A DNA stretch of 64,000 nucleotides from assembly GCA_964423575.1 (NCBI GenBank), contig CAYRFF010000003.1, forward strand, positions 53,925 to 117,924. Reading direction: 5' to 3'. A program made the translations under genes and the position numbers. The notes beneath the pieces are model-generated. The model did not search any database, was not told where the DNA came from, and saw only the letters and a program-made list of their open reading frames with translations. The first letter of the stretch is position 1. Each line of letters opens with the position of its first letter. Of the stretch, positions 17,281 to 25,802 are shown one piece after another. This DNA is from CAYRFF01 sp964423575. GTDB lineage: Bacteria > Bacteroidota > Bacteroidia > Chitinophagales > Saprospiraceae.

Positions 17281-17865
17281 ATGAGGATCATAGCTAATAT
17301 CGTGTTAATCGTTATCATTTTGGGGCTTGTATACGTGTTGTATTCTTCCATTGAAGAGCCTATTAGGTTTAATAACTTTTATGAGGCCAGAAAGGGACAG
17401 GTGATTCATAAGCTAGAAGATATCCGCCAGGCTCAGGATTATTATAAGGCAATACATGGAAGATATGCCAAAAACTTTGATGACCTTACGCATGCTCTGA
17501 GGAATGATAGCTTCCCTATAGTCAGGGTATATGAAACTGATCAGACTGCATTAACCGGTGAATATGCTTATGATACAACTTATGTTGCCGCGGCAGATTC
17601 ACTTAATACGTTGAGATGGTATAATTCCCTGGATTCAATCAGGTATATACCTCATGGAAAAGGAGAAACCTTTACTATGGTAGCTGATACTCTTACTTTT
17701 GAACAGGCATTGACCAATGTGATTGAAGTGAGAACCAATTACGGATCTTTTATGGGAGAATACGGCGATATTAGATATCAGAAGTACGATAAAAATTTCG
17801 ACCCGAAGAATGTCATTAAATTTGGTGATTTAACTAGGCCAAATACCAGTGGAAACTGGCAGTAA
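17281..17865 (+). CDS. Membrane-anchored protein of unknown function (pilin-like N-terminus)
   Basis: The 194-residue protein has one N-terminal membrane helix (residues 2-22, IIANIVLIVIILGLVYVLY) and a soluble, presumably periplasmic, remainder. After the helix comes FYEARKGQVIHKLEDIRQAQDYYKAIHGRYAKNFDDL. This recalls the helix and 'YK..hG.Y...fdeL' start of pseudopilin-like proteins, but there is no pilin prepeptide cleavage motif. It is 20 bp upstream of the DUF3822-type gene and likely co-transcribed with it and rsmD. I do not recognise a function. Confidence 0.75.
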   Translation: MRIIANIVLIVIILGLVYVLYSSIEEPIRFNNFYEARKGQVIHKLEDIRQAQDYYKAIHGRYAKNFDDLTHALRNDSFPIVRVYETDQTALTGEYAYDTTYVAAADSLNTLRWYNSLDSIRYIPHGKGETFTMVADTLTFEQALTNVIEVRTNYGSFMGEYGDIRYQKYDKNFDPKNVIKFGDLTRPNTSGNWQ

Positions 17866-17885
17866 ACACTATATCCAATCTAAGA

Positions 17886-18623
17886 ATGCAACAATTATGT
17901 GCTTTGTTAAGTGGAGGTTCTCTTGCTTACAAGCTTTGGAAAAATGATACTTATGCCACCCCCGGCAGGGTGCTGGATGTTAAGGAGACCGGGATTGTTG
18001 ATTTCCTTAAAGAGTTGAAAGAGAAAGAGGCTGAGCTTGAAGGTTTTGAGTTCAGATTAGCACTCTGTCACACAGAATTTACTCTCAGCTCCTCAGATAG
18101 TGGTGATGACCAGGCAATTGCATTATTTAAGAAAAGCAATATCCTCTGGAAGTCCAAAGAGTTGAAAGTGGATACATATCCTGGCCTGGGGATTAAATGC
18201 ACCTATAGTTATGATAAAACTTTGGTTGAAGAATTGCAGAACAGTGGCTTCAATCCGGAAATCGTTCATTATATTCCAGTATTACTTCATGGAATATCCA
18301 ATCTTGAAAGAGAACAAAATTCACTTTTTTGCTCAGTGACTGAAAAGATGGTGAGCATAATTTATCTGGATGGGAAGAAAATTAAATTTGCTAAGTGTTA
18401 TGAAGTTAACTTTCCGGAAGATATACTGTATTACTTGAAATTAGCATCTGAACAAGTCAATAGCGATCTGTCGGAAATGAACTTATTCCTCATGGGACGC
18501 ATTCATCGCCATGGTCAATTGAACAAGCTTTTAAAGCCATTTGTGAAAACTATTTCTTATTTAGGTAAGGAAAAGGAAGAATATATTTTCAAAGATATAA
18601 GCTGGATAAAGGAATGCGTGTAA
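17886..18623 (+). CDS. DUF3822-like protein, partner of rsmD
   Basis: The 245-residue cytoplasmic protein has no membrane segment. It resembles the Bacteroidota DUF3822 family by its position directly before rsmD and by an ASKHA-like layout of alternating b-strands (FEFRLALCHTEFTL, LFCSVTEKMVSIIYLDGKKI, MNLFLMGRIHRHGQL). It lacks the ATP-site motifs of true ASKHA enzymes. The stop overlaps the rsmD start by 10 bp, which suggests translational coupling. The function is unknown. A role linked to ribosome methylation is inferred only from the neighbourhood. Confidence 0.7.
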   Translation: MQQLCALLSGGSLAYKLWKNDTYATPGRVLDVKETGIVDFLKELKEKEAELEGFEFRLALCHTEFTLSSSDSGDDQAIALFKKSNILWKSKELKVDTYPGLGIKCTYSYDKTLVEELQNSGFNPEIVHYIPVLLHGISNLEREQNSLFCSVTEKMVSIIYLDGKKIKFAKCYEVNFPEDILYYLKLASEQVNSDLSEMNLFLMGRIHRHGQLNKLLKPFVKTISYLGKEKEEYIFKDISWIKECV

Positions 18624-19153
18624 TAGCCGGTAAACTCGCTGGTCGCGTCTTTTCTCCTCCTTTAAAAAAGAGCGATGCTCGAGCTATAACAGATAAGGCA
18701 AAGGAGGCGGTCTATAATATATTGTTCAATTATATCGACTTTGAGGGCATTTACGCATTGGATTTATTTAGTGGCTTCGGCAATCATAGCTATGAAATAA
18801 TTTCAAGGGGAGGCGTAGAAGTGATAGCTGTAGAGAAGAATCACAGAAATGCTGAATTTATAAAAGAAACGGCCGAGAAGTTTGGTATTGCGGTTGCAGT
18901 CCGTGTTATTCAGACAGATGTATATTCATTCCTGGAGTCTACAGAGCTGAGCTTTGATCTTATTATGGCAGATCCACCCTATGAAGACAGAAGGTTGCCC
19001 CAGATTCCGGACTTGGTTTTTCAGCGTAAAACCTTATTGAAGCCCGGTGGGATTTTTGTACTGGAACATAGTAGACTCCATAACTTTGAGTACCTGGAAA
19101 GGTGTATTGATACACGCTCGTACGGACAAGCTCATTTTTCATTTTTCCGATAA
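18614..19153 (+). CDS. rsmD: RsmD: 16S rRNA (guanine-N2)-methyltransferase
   Basis: This 179-residue SAM-dependent methyltransferase starts with the family hallmark MRVIAGKLAGR. It has the SAM-binding stretch ALDLFSGFGNHSYE (the usual DLFAGSGALG, with Asn-His replacing the typical Gly-Ala) and the catalytic DPPY at Asp120. It methylates G966 of 16S rRNA in the nascent small subunit. It overlaps the DUF3822-like gene by 10 bp at the start and the convergent glycosyltransferase by 15 bp at the end. Confidence 0.92.
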   Translation: MRVIAGKLAGRVFSPPLKKSDARAITDKAKEAVYNILFNYIDFEGIYALDLFSGFGNHSYEIISRGGVEVIAVEKNHRNAEFIKETAEKFGIAVAVRVIQTDVYSFLESTELSFDLIMADPPYEDRRLPQIPDLVFQRKTLLKPGGIFVLEHSRLHNFEYLERCIDTRSYGQAHFSFFR

Positions 19154-20020
19154 AATACGAGCAAATACCCCTAGTTTATACAAGTCGAGTATTCTCAGAT
19201 TACTTCTTGGAAACTTCAACAGAATATTTTTCAACACTACTATAATAGCAGGATGAGAAAGAATCTTGATGAGAATTCCCGATGACACTTTATTGTAACT
19301 ATCCTGTAATCGGGTGAGATCTGTATAACCCTTCTCGTGCAGAATTTTTAGACTATAAAGTGCCTCTTCTTGTTTCTTAAGGAAGTTTAAATTATCCTGA
19401 AGTTCTTCGTGAATTACAGGATTGTCCAGATGCGTAATATTGAAACCCCGGGTTTTTAACTCTTTTGATAGCAGAGTGTCTTCATGCCCGTATTGTTTGA
19501 GACTTTCGTCAAATTTTATTTGGGCGATGACTTCTCGTTTTATGAGGAGATTGGAAGTCTTGAGTTCTGATTCATTATGGACCGGAGATTCTCTGAGTAT
19601 CCCATAACGATAGTGCAGAGTATATTCTTTTTCCGGTGTGATTGTAGGATAGATACGTCCACCGCTGCATACATCTGCTGAGGAAGCTTTGATATGTTTA
19701 AGATATCTGTGCAGGAAGTCATGGTTGTGGGGAAAGCCATCTCCATCCAGGAATAATATGTATTGCCCATCAGCATCTTTTATAAGCTGATTTCGATTTC
19801 CTGAACGACCTAGATTCCGAGTATTTGTATTAGTAGTGACTATTGCAGAATGAACTGTAATTGGATAATCTTCGACAGAATTATCATCGCGTATGTATAT
19901 ATTAACCGGAAGCTGAAAAGCGTTTATTTCATTACACAGTGCCTGTAATAAAGGATTGACATCTTCATTATACTTGCTTATACAGATACTGATAATTGGA
20001 TTTTCTGACATAGTAAGCAT
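19139..20020 (-). CDS. Family 2 glycosyltransferase
   Basis: The 293-residue GT-A fold enzyme opens with SICISKYNEDVNPLLQAL. It has a nucleotide-binding IYIRDDNS, RNLGRSGNRNQLI and the DxD motif in ILFLDGDGFPHN, followed by a C-terminal acceptor region with EDTLLSKELKTRGF. It transfers a sugar from an NDP-sugar to a surface glycan. Donor and acceptor are unknown. ATGs at 20020 and 20011 are both possible starts, and MSENPIISICIS from 20011 is the more compact. There is no membrane helix. It is monocistronic, convergent with rsmD, and divergent from the phosphatase with a gap of about 170 bp. Confidence 0.85.
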   Translation of the reverse strand: MLTMSENPIISICISKYNEDVNPLLQALCNEINAFQLPVNIYIRDDNSVEDYPITVHSAIVTTNTNTRNLGRSGNRNQLIKDADGQYILFLDGDGFPHNHDFLHRYLKHIKASSADVCSGGRIYPTITPEKEYTLHYRYGILRESPVHNESELKTSNLLIKREVIAQIKFDESLKQYGHEDTLLSKELKTRGFNITHLDNPVIHEELQDNLNFLKKQEEALYSLKILHEKGYTDLTRLQDSYNKVSSGILIKILSHPAIIVVLKNILLKFPRSNLRILDLYKLGVFARILSEK

Positions 20021-20191
20021 TCTTGCAAATTGAGTAGCAATGTAAGAATTATCAGAAATAAAACTATTTTTAATTGAATGTTTTCATATTAATTAGAGAA
20101 GAAGTAATTTACTCGTTGAAATATTCACGGAATTGACTTTAATGAAAGAATTAAATTGCCGGATTTGCAACTTAGGGATAATAATTTACAG

Positions 20192-20806
20192 ATGATTATA
20201 CATATCATTAGACATGGTGAAACTCAATTGAATAAGCGGGGAGTTGTTCAAGGAAGTGGTATAGATGTAAACCTCAATGAGAAAGGGAGAATGCAGGCTG
20301 AAGCCTTCTATGATTTTTATAAAGGAGAAGATTACGATGCAATATATACGTCTGTGCTTAAAAGGTCTATTGAAACTGTTAAACCATGGAACAGGACCGG
20401 AATTCCTACCTATAGCACTAAAAAATTGAACGAGATTGGCTGGGGAATCCACGAGGGAAAGGAAGTGAATTCTGAAATGACAAAACGTTATCACGAATTG
20501 ATAAATGACTGGTATTCCGGCAAGTTGTCGAGTAAGATAGAAAAAGGGGAAAGTGCGGAGGAATTGTACATTCGTCTAGGAGAATTTATAGAAAATTTGC
20601 GTAAGCTGAACGCAAATAAAATACTGATATGTACGCATGGCAGAACTATGCGTGCATTTTTAACTCTTTTGCTAGATATGGCACCTAGGGATATGGAAGA
20701 ATTTAATCATGTGAATACCGGGCTATATGTAGTTGAGATGAAGGAAAAAGGGAGTAAATTACTGGTAAAAAATGACATTCAGCATCTTCAGGTGGCTGGT
20801 TTGTGA
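20192..20806 (+). CDS. Histidine phosphatase (phosphoglycerate-mutase superfamily)
   Basis: Starting from the ATG at 20192 (MIIHIIRHGETQLNKRG) this gives 204 residues. The longer frame begins at a TTG that adds 12 untypical residues. It shows the phosphohistidine motif RHGET with His8, the second His in ILICTHGRTMRAFL, Arg in SVLKRSIETV and Glu in LNEIGWGIHEGK. The lack of the long mutase insertion suggests a cofactor-independent broad phosphatase (PhoE/CobC-like), not a glycolytic mutase. It contains a 12-mer copy at 20595. Confidence 0.85.
   Translation: MIIHIIRHGETQLNKRGVVQGSGIDVNLNEKGRMQAEAFYDFYKGEDYDAIYTSVLKRSIETVKPWNRTGIPTYSTKKLNEIGWGIHEGKEVNSEMTKRYHELINDWYSGKLSSKIEKGESAEELYIRLGEFIENLRKLNANKILICTHGRTMRAFLTLLLDMAPRDMEEFNHVNTGLYVVEMKEKGSKLLVKNDIQHLQVAGL
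20595..20606 (+). repeat. 12-mer ATTTGCGNAAGC, copy 3 (N=T)
   Basis: Exact plus-strand match, inside the histidine phosphatase gene, encoding Leu-Arg-Lys-Leu. Confidence 0.75.
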
Positions 20807-20887
20807 ACAAATGGCATCCTGAATCCGTAGCATAAGAGAACATATTGTTGAATAGAAATAAATAAAATCATTAAAAAATAATTGTAT

Positions 20888-21499
20888 ATGTTATTAAGTA
20901 TTCATCCTGAGAATCCACAGGTAAGAAAATTGGAACAAGTTGTAGAGATATTAAGGGCTGGGGGGATTATGATTTATCCTACCGATTCAGTTTATGCACT
21001 AGGTTGTGACTTTGCCAATACTGAAGCCGTTGAACGTATATGTAGACTGAAGGGAATTGATCCGACTAAGGTGAATCTGACGTTTATGTGCAGTAACATC
21101 AGTCAGGTGGCTCAATACACTAGTCATATCAATGATGATGTTTTTAAAACAATGAAGAGAAACACACCTGGGCCATTTACATTTATCATTAACTCCAATA
21201 ATGAAGTGCCCAAGCTTTTTAAAAATAAAAAGAAACAAGTCGGAGTAAGAATTCCCAAGAATCATATTGTCCAAGAGATGATTAGTATGCTCGGGAATCC
21301 TATACTAAGTACCTCATTGAAGCTGGCGGGTAGAGATGAAGAATATGTTACAGATCCTTCATTGATTTATGATGAATATATAAACCTGGTAGATGTTGTT
21401 GTCGATGGAGGACCTGGTAATATTGAGCCGAGTGCAATAATTGATTGCACAGGAGATGAATTGATATTGGAAAGAGAGGGAATCCAGGAGTTGAAGTAA
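20888..21499 (+). CDS. Sua5/YciO/YrdC family protein (L-threonylcarbamoyladenylate synthase-like)
   Basis: Starting at the ATG at 20888 gives 203 residues; the longer frame adds only TTG-TAT. It has the YrdC fold: GGIMIYPTDSVYALGCDF, ICRLKGIDPTK (substrate Lys/Arg region, usual form KxR), PGPFTFII, VGVRIPKN, NPILSTSL and DVVVDGGPGN. The ~205-residue length without a Sua5 C-terminal domain, and the sequence KGIDPTK in place of K-R, favour the YciO subgroup, whose role in t6A is debated, over a canonical TsaC. With tsaD nearby it could still supply threonylcarbamoyl-AMP if no other TsaC exists. Confidence 0.85.
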   Translation: MLLSIHPENPQVRKLEQVVEILRAGGIMIYPTDSVYALGCDFANTEAVERICRLKGIDPTKVNLTFMCSNISQVAQYTSHINDDVFKTMKRNTPGPFTFIINSNNEVPKLFKNKKKQVGVRIPKNHIVQEMISMLGNPILSTSLKLAGRDEEYVTDPSLIYDEYINLVDVVVDGGPGNIEPSAIIDCTGDELILEREGIQELK

Positions 21500-21518
21500 T
21501 GACAAAACGAAATGGGGT

Positions 21519-21556
21519 AAAAAAAAAGGTATGAAGCTACTTCATACCTTTTTTTT
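21519..21556. terminator. Bidirectional terminator between the YciO-like and BON-LysM genes
   Basis: GGTATGAAG (21528-21536) pairs with CTTCATACC (21540-21548) around CTA, with nine A on the left and eight T on the right. It sits between two convergent genes and serves both. It is three bases from the stop of the minus-strand gene. Confidence 0.9.
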
Positions 21557-21558
21557 AT

Positions 21559-22026
21559 CTATTTTTTATCCAGTGGTGGAATCCTTAATGATTGTCCAGG
21601 ATATATTTTGTCCGGATCGGTTAGCATAGGTTTGTTAGCCTCAAATATTACAGGGTACTTCATAGCATCTCCATAAAATTGTTTTGCAATCTTGGATAGG
21701 GAGTCACCGCTCTTGACTTCGTAGAACTGTGCTTCAGGTTCTGCTTCAATAACTTCAATGTTATCTTCTACTTCAGCAATACCATGAACATTTCCTACAG
21801 CAAGGATCGCCTTTTCTCTATCGGCCTGAGTTGCAGCAGTGCCGCTTATCCTAACTTTGTCTCCTTTTACCTGGAGAGAAAGGTATTTAATATCCAGATC
21901 GAGGTCGGTTACTGCATTACGTAGCTCCTGAGCTAAATCCGGAGCATTATCTGCACTTGAAGAGCTGGATGGTACGCTTGCAGCGGTTTTCTTACCTGCA
22001 CTTTTTAAAAATGAAAATAATCCCAT
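21559..22026 (-). CDS. BON-LysM protein (Kbp/YgaU-like)
   Basis: This 155-residue soluble protein begins MGLFSFLKSAGKK, very like the MGLFNF.KeAGeK start of E. coli Kbp (YgaU, 149 residues). It then has a BON domain (about 35-95, LSLQVKGDKVRISGTAATQADREKAILAVGNVHGIAEVED) and a C-terminal LysM domain (about 100-150, YEVKSGDSLSKIAKQFYGDAMKYPVIFEANK). E. coli Kbp is a cytoplasmic K+ sensor, and no signal peptide is seen here either. A Ser/Ala linker joins the N-terminus and the BON domain. It is monocistronic. Confidence 0.88.
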   Translation of the reverse strand: MGLFSFLKSAGKKTAASVPSSSSSADNAPDLAQELRNAVTDLDLDIKYLSLQVKGDKVRISGTAATQADREKAILAVGNVHGIAEVEDNIEVIEAEPEAQFYEVKSGDSLSKIAKQFYGDAMKYPVIFEANKPMLTDPDKIYPGQSLRIPPLDKK

Positions 22027-22271
22027 AACTATTTATTGTTTTAAATAATTGAAAAAATGAATTAAAAGATAATAAGTTGAACCATAATCAACGCTATTAT
22101 ATAACTTATAAATAGTTTAAAGACAAATAAAGTTCAATCGGCGTCTGCAATGATTTTTGCTTGTGGTAATCTGCCATTCCCGACCTTGTACCATATATAT
22201 TTTGACGCTTGTGGGCTATATGGCAATATATAGCGCGAGATCAATGCATTTATTTGATATAAACGTGAATA

Positions 22272-22308
22272 TTTTTCGCTTAATGTTATAGAAATCACTT
22301 ATATTTGC
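22272..22308 (+). promoter_or_regulatory. Promoter of secDF
   Basis: TTTTTCG (22272-22278), 21 nt, then TATATTTG (22300-22307, exact TAnnTTTG), 43 bp before the secDF ATG. The 324-bp gap from 22027 otherwise holds a tandem of AT-rich palindromic stretches and no gene that I can see. Confidence 0.6.
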
Positions 22309-22350
22309 ACGACTTTTTAAAATCTATAGATAATAAATATAATATAAGTT

Positions 22351-25300
22351 ATGCAAGGTAAAGGCATTGTGAAATTTTTTCTCATCGTGATGACGATTGT
22401 TTGTCTGATTCAGTTTGTATTTATATTACCTACAAACCGAGTGGAAAAGGATGCAGAGAAATTTGCTCTGGAGAAGGCAGAGGGAATAAGTGACGAGTTT
22501 GAGTATAATGAGGCGTATAAGAATGCAAGGAATACCTTCCTTGATTCAGTGTCTAGTGAGGAAGTATTTAAGCTGCCATTGCTTAAATCATATACATATC
22601 AGGAACTAAAGGCACAGCAGCTTAAACTGGGTCTTGACTTGAAAGGTGGTATGAGTGTCGTACTTCAGATAGACTTGAAAGACTTTTTACTCGCACTTTC
22701 TGATTACAGCAAGAACAAGAAATTCCTGGAGGTTCTGGATGCAACTTCAGAAAGGATTAAAACTGATCAAAGAGATTATATAACTCTCTTTGCCAGTGAG
22801 TGGGCCAAGGTTGCAGAAGGAGATAAATTGGCTGATGTCTTTAGACGTAGTCCTTCACTGGGAGAAGTTATCAAGCACAATTCTTCCGACCAGGATGTAC
22901 TTTATGAGTTGCGTAAAAGTGCAGACGAAACAGTTGAACTGACTTTTACTAGATTGAAGCAGAGAATCGATAAGTTTGGTGTTACTCAGCCCAATGTCTC
23001 TTTAGATAAAGGACGCGACCTTATTCTGGTTGAATTACCGGGTATCGATAATCCTGAAAGAGCCAGAGCCTTCTTACAGGCAAGTGCTGCACTTGAGTTC
23101 TGGGATGTTTATAGAATTGTAGATGAAGGAATTCTAGGTGGATTTGTTGAAGCGGATAGGTTATTGGCTGCAGAAATGGGATCGCAAAAGAAAAATTCTT
23201 CATCACAACCTCGTATACAGATCGACACTATCCAGGTACTTGATTCACTTGGTAATGCTACAGGAGAAGTAAGATATGATACATTGTCTATAGCTGACCA
23301 GAATTCTATGGGCGATGAACTTGGACCGCTATTGAGCTTGTTGTCATTGAATCAACCTATGGGAGCTGAGCAGCAGTTTATGATGCCGCTTACTGTTATG
23401 GGAACAGCCAGAGAGAATAGTAAAGATGCAATTATGAGACTGCTTCAGAGAAGCGATGTAAAGAAAATGTTCCCGAGTACAGTTAAATTCCTCTGGTCAC
23501 GAAAGCCGGCTATGAATTATCAGACGGGAGAAGAGACTAAGCTTTATGAACTTTACGCTATTAAGATGGTGCCTGGTCAGGTGACTGCACCTCTTGAAGG
23601 AGACAGAGTAATAGATGCTACAACTCAGCCAGACCCTATTACGGGGAGTGTGACTGTGAGCCTTAATATGGATAATAAAGGAGCGAGAATTTGGGGTGAA
23701 ATGACTACTAAAGCTGCTCAGGATGACAATAAGCCTATTGCAATTGTATTGGATGATGAAGTTGTTTCTGCTCCTAACGTAAATGAACCGATTAAAGGAG
23801 GAAGGTCCTCAATTTCAGGAAACTTCTCAGTGCAGGAAGGACAAGACCTCGCTAATATTCTAAAAATTGGTAAACTTCCGGCAAAGACAAATATAGTTCA
23901 GGAATCAATCGTAGGTCCATCGCTAGGACAAGATAACATTAATTCCTCTGCCGTTGCGATAATGATAGGATTTACCCTTTTACTTATCCTGATGCTTGGT
24001 TACTACGGTGGGGCTGGTGTGATTTCTATTATCGCGCTATTAGCTAATATTTTCTTCATTCTCGGTACTTTATCCTCTGTCGGTACGGTCCTTACACTTC
24101 CGGGTATCGCCGGTATCGTGTTGACCATGGGTATGGCAGTGGATGCTAACGTTATTATATATGAGCGTATCAGAGAAGAGCTTGAAAATGGGAAAACCGT
24201 TGCTGTAGCAATCCAGGAAGGATTTAAATGGTCCTATGCCGCGATTATAGACGGTAACGTGACTACATTCATTATCGGAGTTGTGCTCGCATATTTTGGT
24301 ATGGGGCCGATCAAAGGGTTCGCTGTAGTCTTGATTATCGGTATTATCTGTACTCTTCTTACTGCAGTTCTTTTAACTAGATTGATGATTGACTGGTGGA
24401 TTAAGAGAGGAAAAAGCATGACATTCTGGACCAGATTCTCCAAAGGAATTCTTTCCAATGTCAATATTGACTGGATGGGTAAGAAGAAGATTGCTTATGT
24501 GATTTCAGGAACTCTATTGGGGGTAAGTTTGCTTTCTTTCGGAATTAGAGGATTTGAATTCGGTATTGACTTTAAGGGAGGACGCTCCTATGATGTACAG
24601 TTTGAGCAAGGACTTAATATTGATGCTGATGCGATCAGATCGGAATTGGCCGCTCAATTTGAATCTGAGCCTATTGTAAAATCTGTGGACGTTCAGAATA
24701 AATATAATATTACGACAGCTTACCTTATCTCAGAGAGCAATACAGAAGCGGATTCACTTGTGATAAGTAAGCTGTATACAGGGATAAATAAGGTGTTAGG
24801 CGGTAATCTGGACATGAAGCGATTTACAGATCCGGAAGGCTCTGGTACGCACGTGACTAGTTCGTCCAAAGTAGGACCTACTATTGCTAAAGATATTCTG
24901 GATAGCTCATGGAAAGCAGGTATTTTGGCACTTCTTCTTGTGTTTGTGTATATCCTTATAAGATTTAGCAGATGGCAGTATAGCTTGGGAGGAGTTCTCG
25001 GGCTTGCACATGATGCTATAGTAATGATGGGGTTGTTCTCTTTATTTCATGGTATTGCCCCATGGTCAATGGAAGTCGACCAGACCTTTATCGCCGCTCT
25101 TCTGACAATTATCGGTTACTCGATTAACGATACGGTGATTATATTTGATAGAATCAGGGAATATCTCGGTAAAAACATAGAAGGCTCCAAGGATACTATT
25201 ATTAATATGGCGATTAACAATACTCTGAGAAGAACTATTATTACTTCATTCTCGACCTTGTTAACCGTTACGATGCTCTTCTTTTTCGGAGGAGAGTCCA

Positions 25301-25449
25301 TCAGAGGATTTGCATTTGCAATTATGGTTGGAGTGATTGTAGGTACATATTCAAGTATCTTTGTGGCTACTACCATACTATCACTTACTTCTAAGGATTT
25401 AACCAGAAAGGTAAAGAGAAAGACAAGTAGAAGTTATACTGCTGCTTAA
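22351..25449 (+). CDS. secDF: SecDF: fused protein-export membrane subunits
   Basis: The 1032-residue protein fuses SecD (about 1-690) and SecF (about 700-1032), the usual Bacteroidota form. Each half has one N-terminal helix, a large periplasmic domain (LGLDLKGGMSVVLQ in SecD, GIDFKGGRSYDVQF in SecF) and a block of five helices with the RND motifs GMAVDANVIIYERIREEL and IGYSINDTVIIFDRIREYL. It uses the proton gradient to pull exported chains through SecYEG, the first step for every T9SS cargo. It is monocistronic with its own promoter and terminator. Confidence 0.96.
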   Translation: MQGKGIVKFFLIVMTIVCLIQFVFILPTNRVEKDAEKFALEKAEGISDEFEYNEAYKNARNTFLDSVSSEEVFKLPLLKSYTYQELKAQQLKLGLDLKGGMSVVLQIDLKDFLLALSDYSKNKKFLEVLDATSERIKTDQRDYITLFASEWAKVAEGDKLADVFRRSPSLGEVIKHNSSDQDVLYELRKSADETVELTFTRLKQRIDKFGVTQPNVSLDKGRDLILVELPGIDNPERARAFLQASAALEFWDVYRIVDEGILGGFVEADRLLAAEMGSQKKNSSSQPRIQIDTIQVLDSLGNATGEVRYDTLSIADQNSMGDELGPLLSLLSLNQPMGAEQQFMMPLTVMGTARENSKDAIMRLLQRSDVKKMFPSTVKFLWSRKPAMNYQTGEETKLYELYAIKMVPGQVTAPLEGDRVIDATTQPDPITGSVTVSLNMDNKGARIWGEMTTKAAQDDNKPIAIVLDDEVVSAPNVNEPIKGGRSSISGNFSVQEGQDLANILKIGKLPAKTNIVQESIVGPSLGQDNINSSAVAIMIGFTLLLILMLGYYGGAGVISIIALLANIFFILGTLSSVGTVLTLPGIAGIVLTMGMAVDANVIIYERIREELENGKTVAVAIQEGFKWSYAAIIDGNVTTFIIGVVLAYFGMGPIKGFAVVLIIGIICTLLTAVLLTRLMIDWWIKRGKSMTFWTRFSKGILSNVNIDWMGKKKIAYVISGTLLGVSLLSFGIRGFEFGIDFKGGRSYDVQFEQGLNIDADAIRSELAAQFESEPIVKSVDVQNKYNITTAYLISESNTEADSLVISKLYTGINKVLGGNLDMKRFTDPEGSGTHVTSSSKVGPTIAKDILDSSWKAGILALLLVFVYILIRFSRWQYSLGGVLGLAHDAIVMMGLFSLFHGIAPWSMEVDQTFIAALLTIIGYSINDTVIIFDRIREYLGKNIEGSKDTIINMAINNTLRRTIITSFSTLLTVTMLFFFGGESIRGFAFAIMVGVIVGTYSSIFVATTILSLTSKDLTRKVKRKTSRSYTAA

Positions 25450-25479
25450 TAGAGCTGCATGTTATAACTGATTAAGTTT

Positions 25480-25516
25480 TAAAAGGGAGAGAGTCTGATT
25501 GATTCTTTCCCTTTTT
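25480..25516 (+). terminator. Intrinsic terminator behind secDF
   Basis: AAAAGGGAGAGAGTC (from about 25480) pairs with GATTCTTTCCCTTTT using two G-U pairs, followed by T-rich sequence. It starts some 30 bp after the secDF stop. Confidence 0.8.
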
Positions 25517-25542
25517 GTTTTTATTTAGTTGGGAATATACAA

Positions 25543-25554
25543 GCTTACGCAAAT
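25543..25554 (-). repeat. 12-mer ATTTGCGNAAGC, copy 4 (N=T)
   Basis: Exact minus-strand match in the secDF-ald gap, just behind the secDF terminator. It faces copy 5 across 137 bp. Confidence 0.75.
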
Positions 25555-25691
25555 GTTATTGCCTTCTTCAGGTTTAAGGAGAGCTTTTAAAAAGGTAAAA
25601 GTTCAGACAGTAGTTTTCATAGAGTCTAACTAGAGTATAAGCTGCTATTGATTTAAGATAGTATAGTTGATGTCTTTAGCGGGAGAGATTA

Positions 25692-25703
25692 ATTTGCGAA
25701 AGC
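25692..25703 (+). repeat. 12-mer ATTTGCGNAAGC, copy 5 (N=A)
   Basis: Exact plus-strand match in the same gap as copy 4, 12 bp before the ald terminator. It is followed by TAATAT, the AT-rich flank seen at several copies. Confidence 0.75.
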
Positions 25704-25714
25704 TAATATGAAAT

Positions 25715-25755
25715 AAAAAATCCGACTTCCTCTGCAATGGGAGAAAGCCGGATTC
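25715..25755 (-). terminator. Intrinsic terminator behind ald
   Basis: On the minus strand AATCCGGCTTTCTC pairs with GAGGAAGTCGGATT (one bulge and mismatch) and is followed by TTTTTTA. It is about 50 bp after the ald stop. The rest of the 353-bp gap 25450-25802 holds the secDF terminator and two 12-mer copies, and no gene. Confidence 0.8.
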
Positions 25756-25802
25756 TAAATCCTGTTGCAAATGGAATCAACCTATTCCATTGCTAAATCT
25801 TC

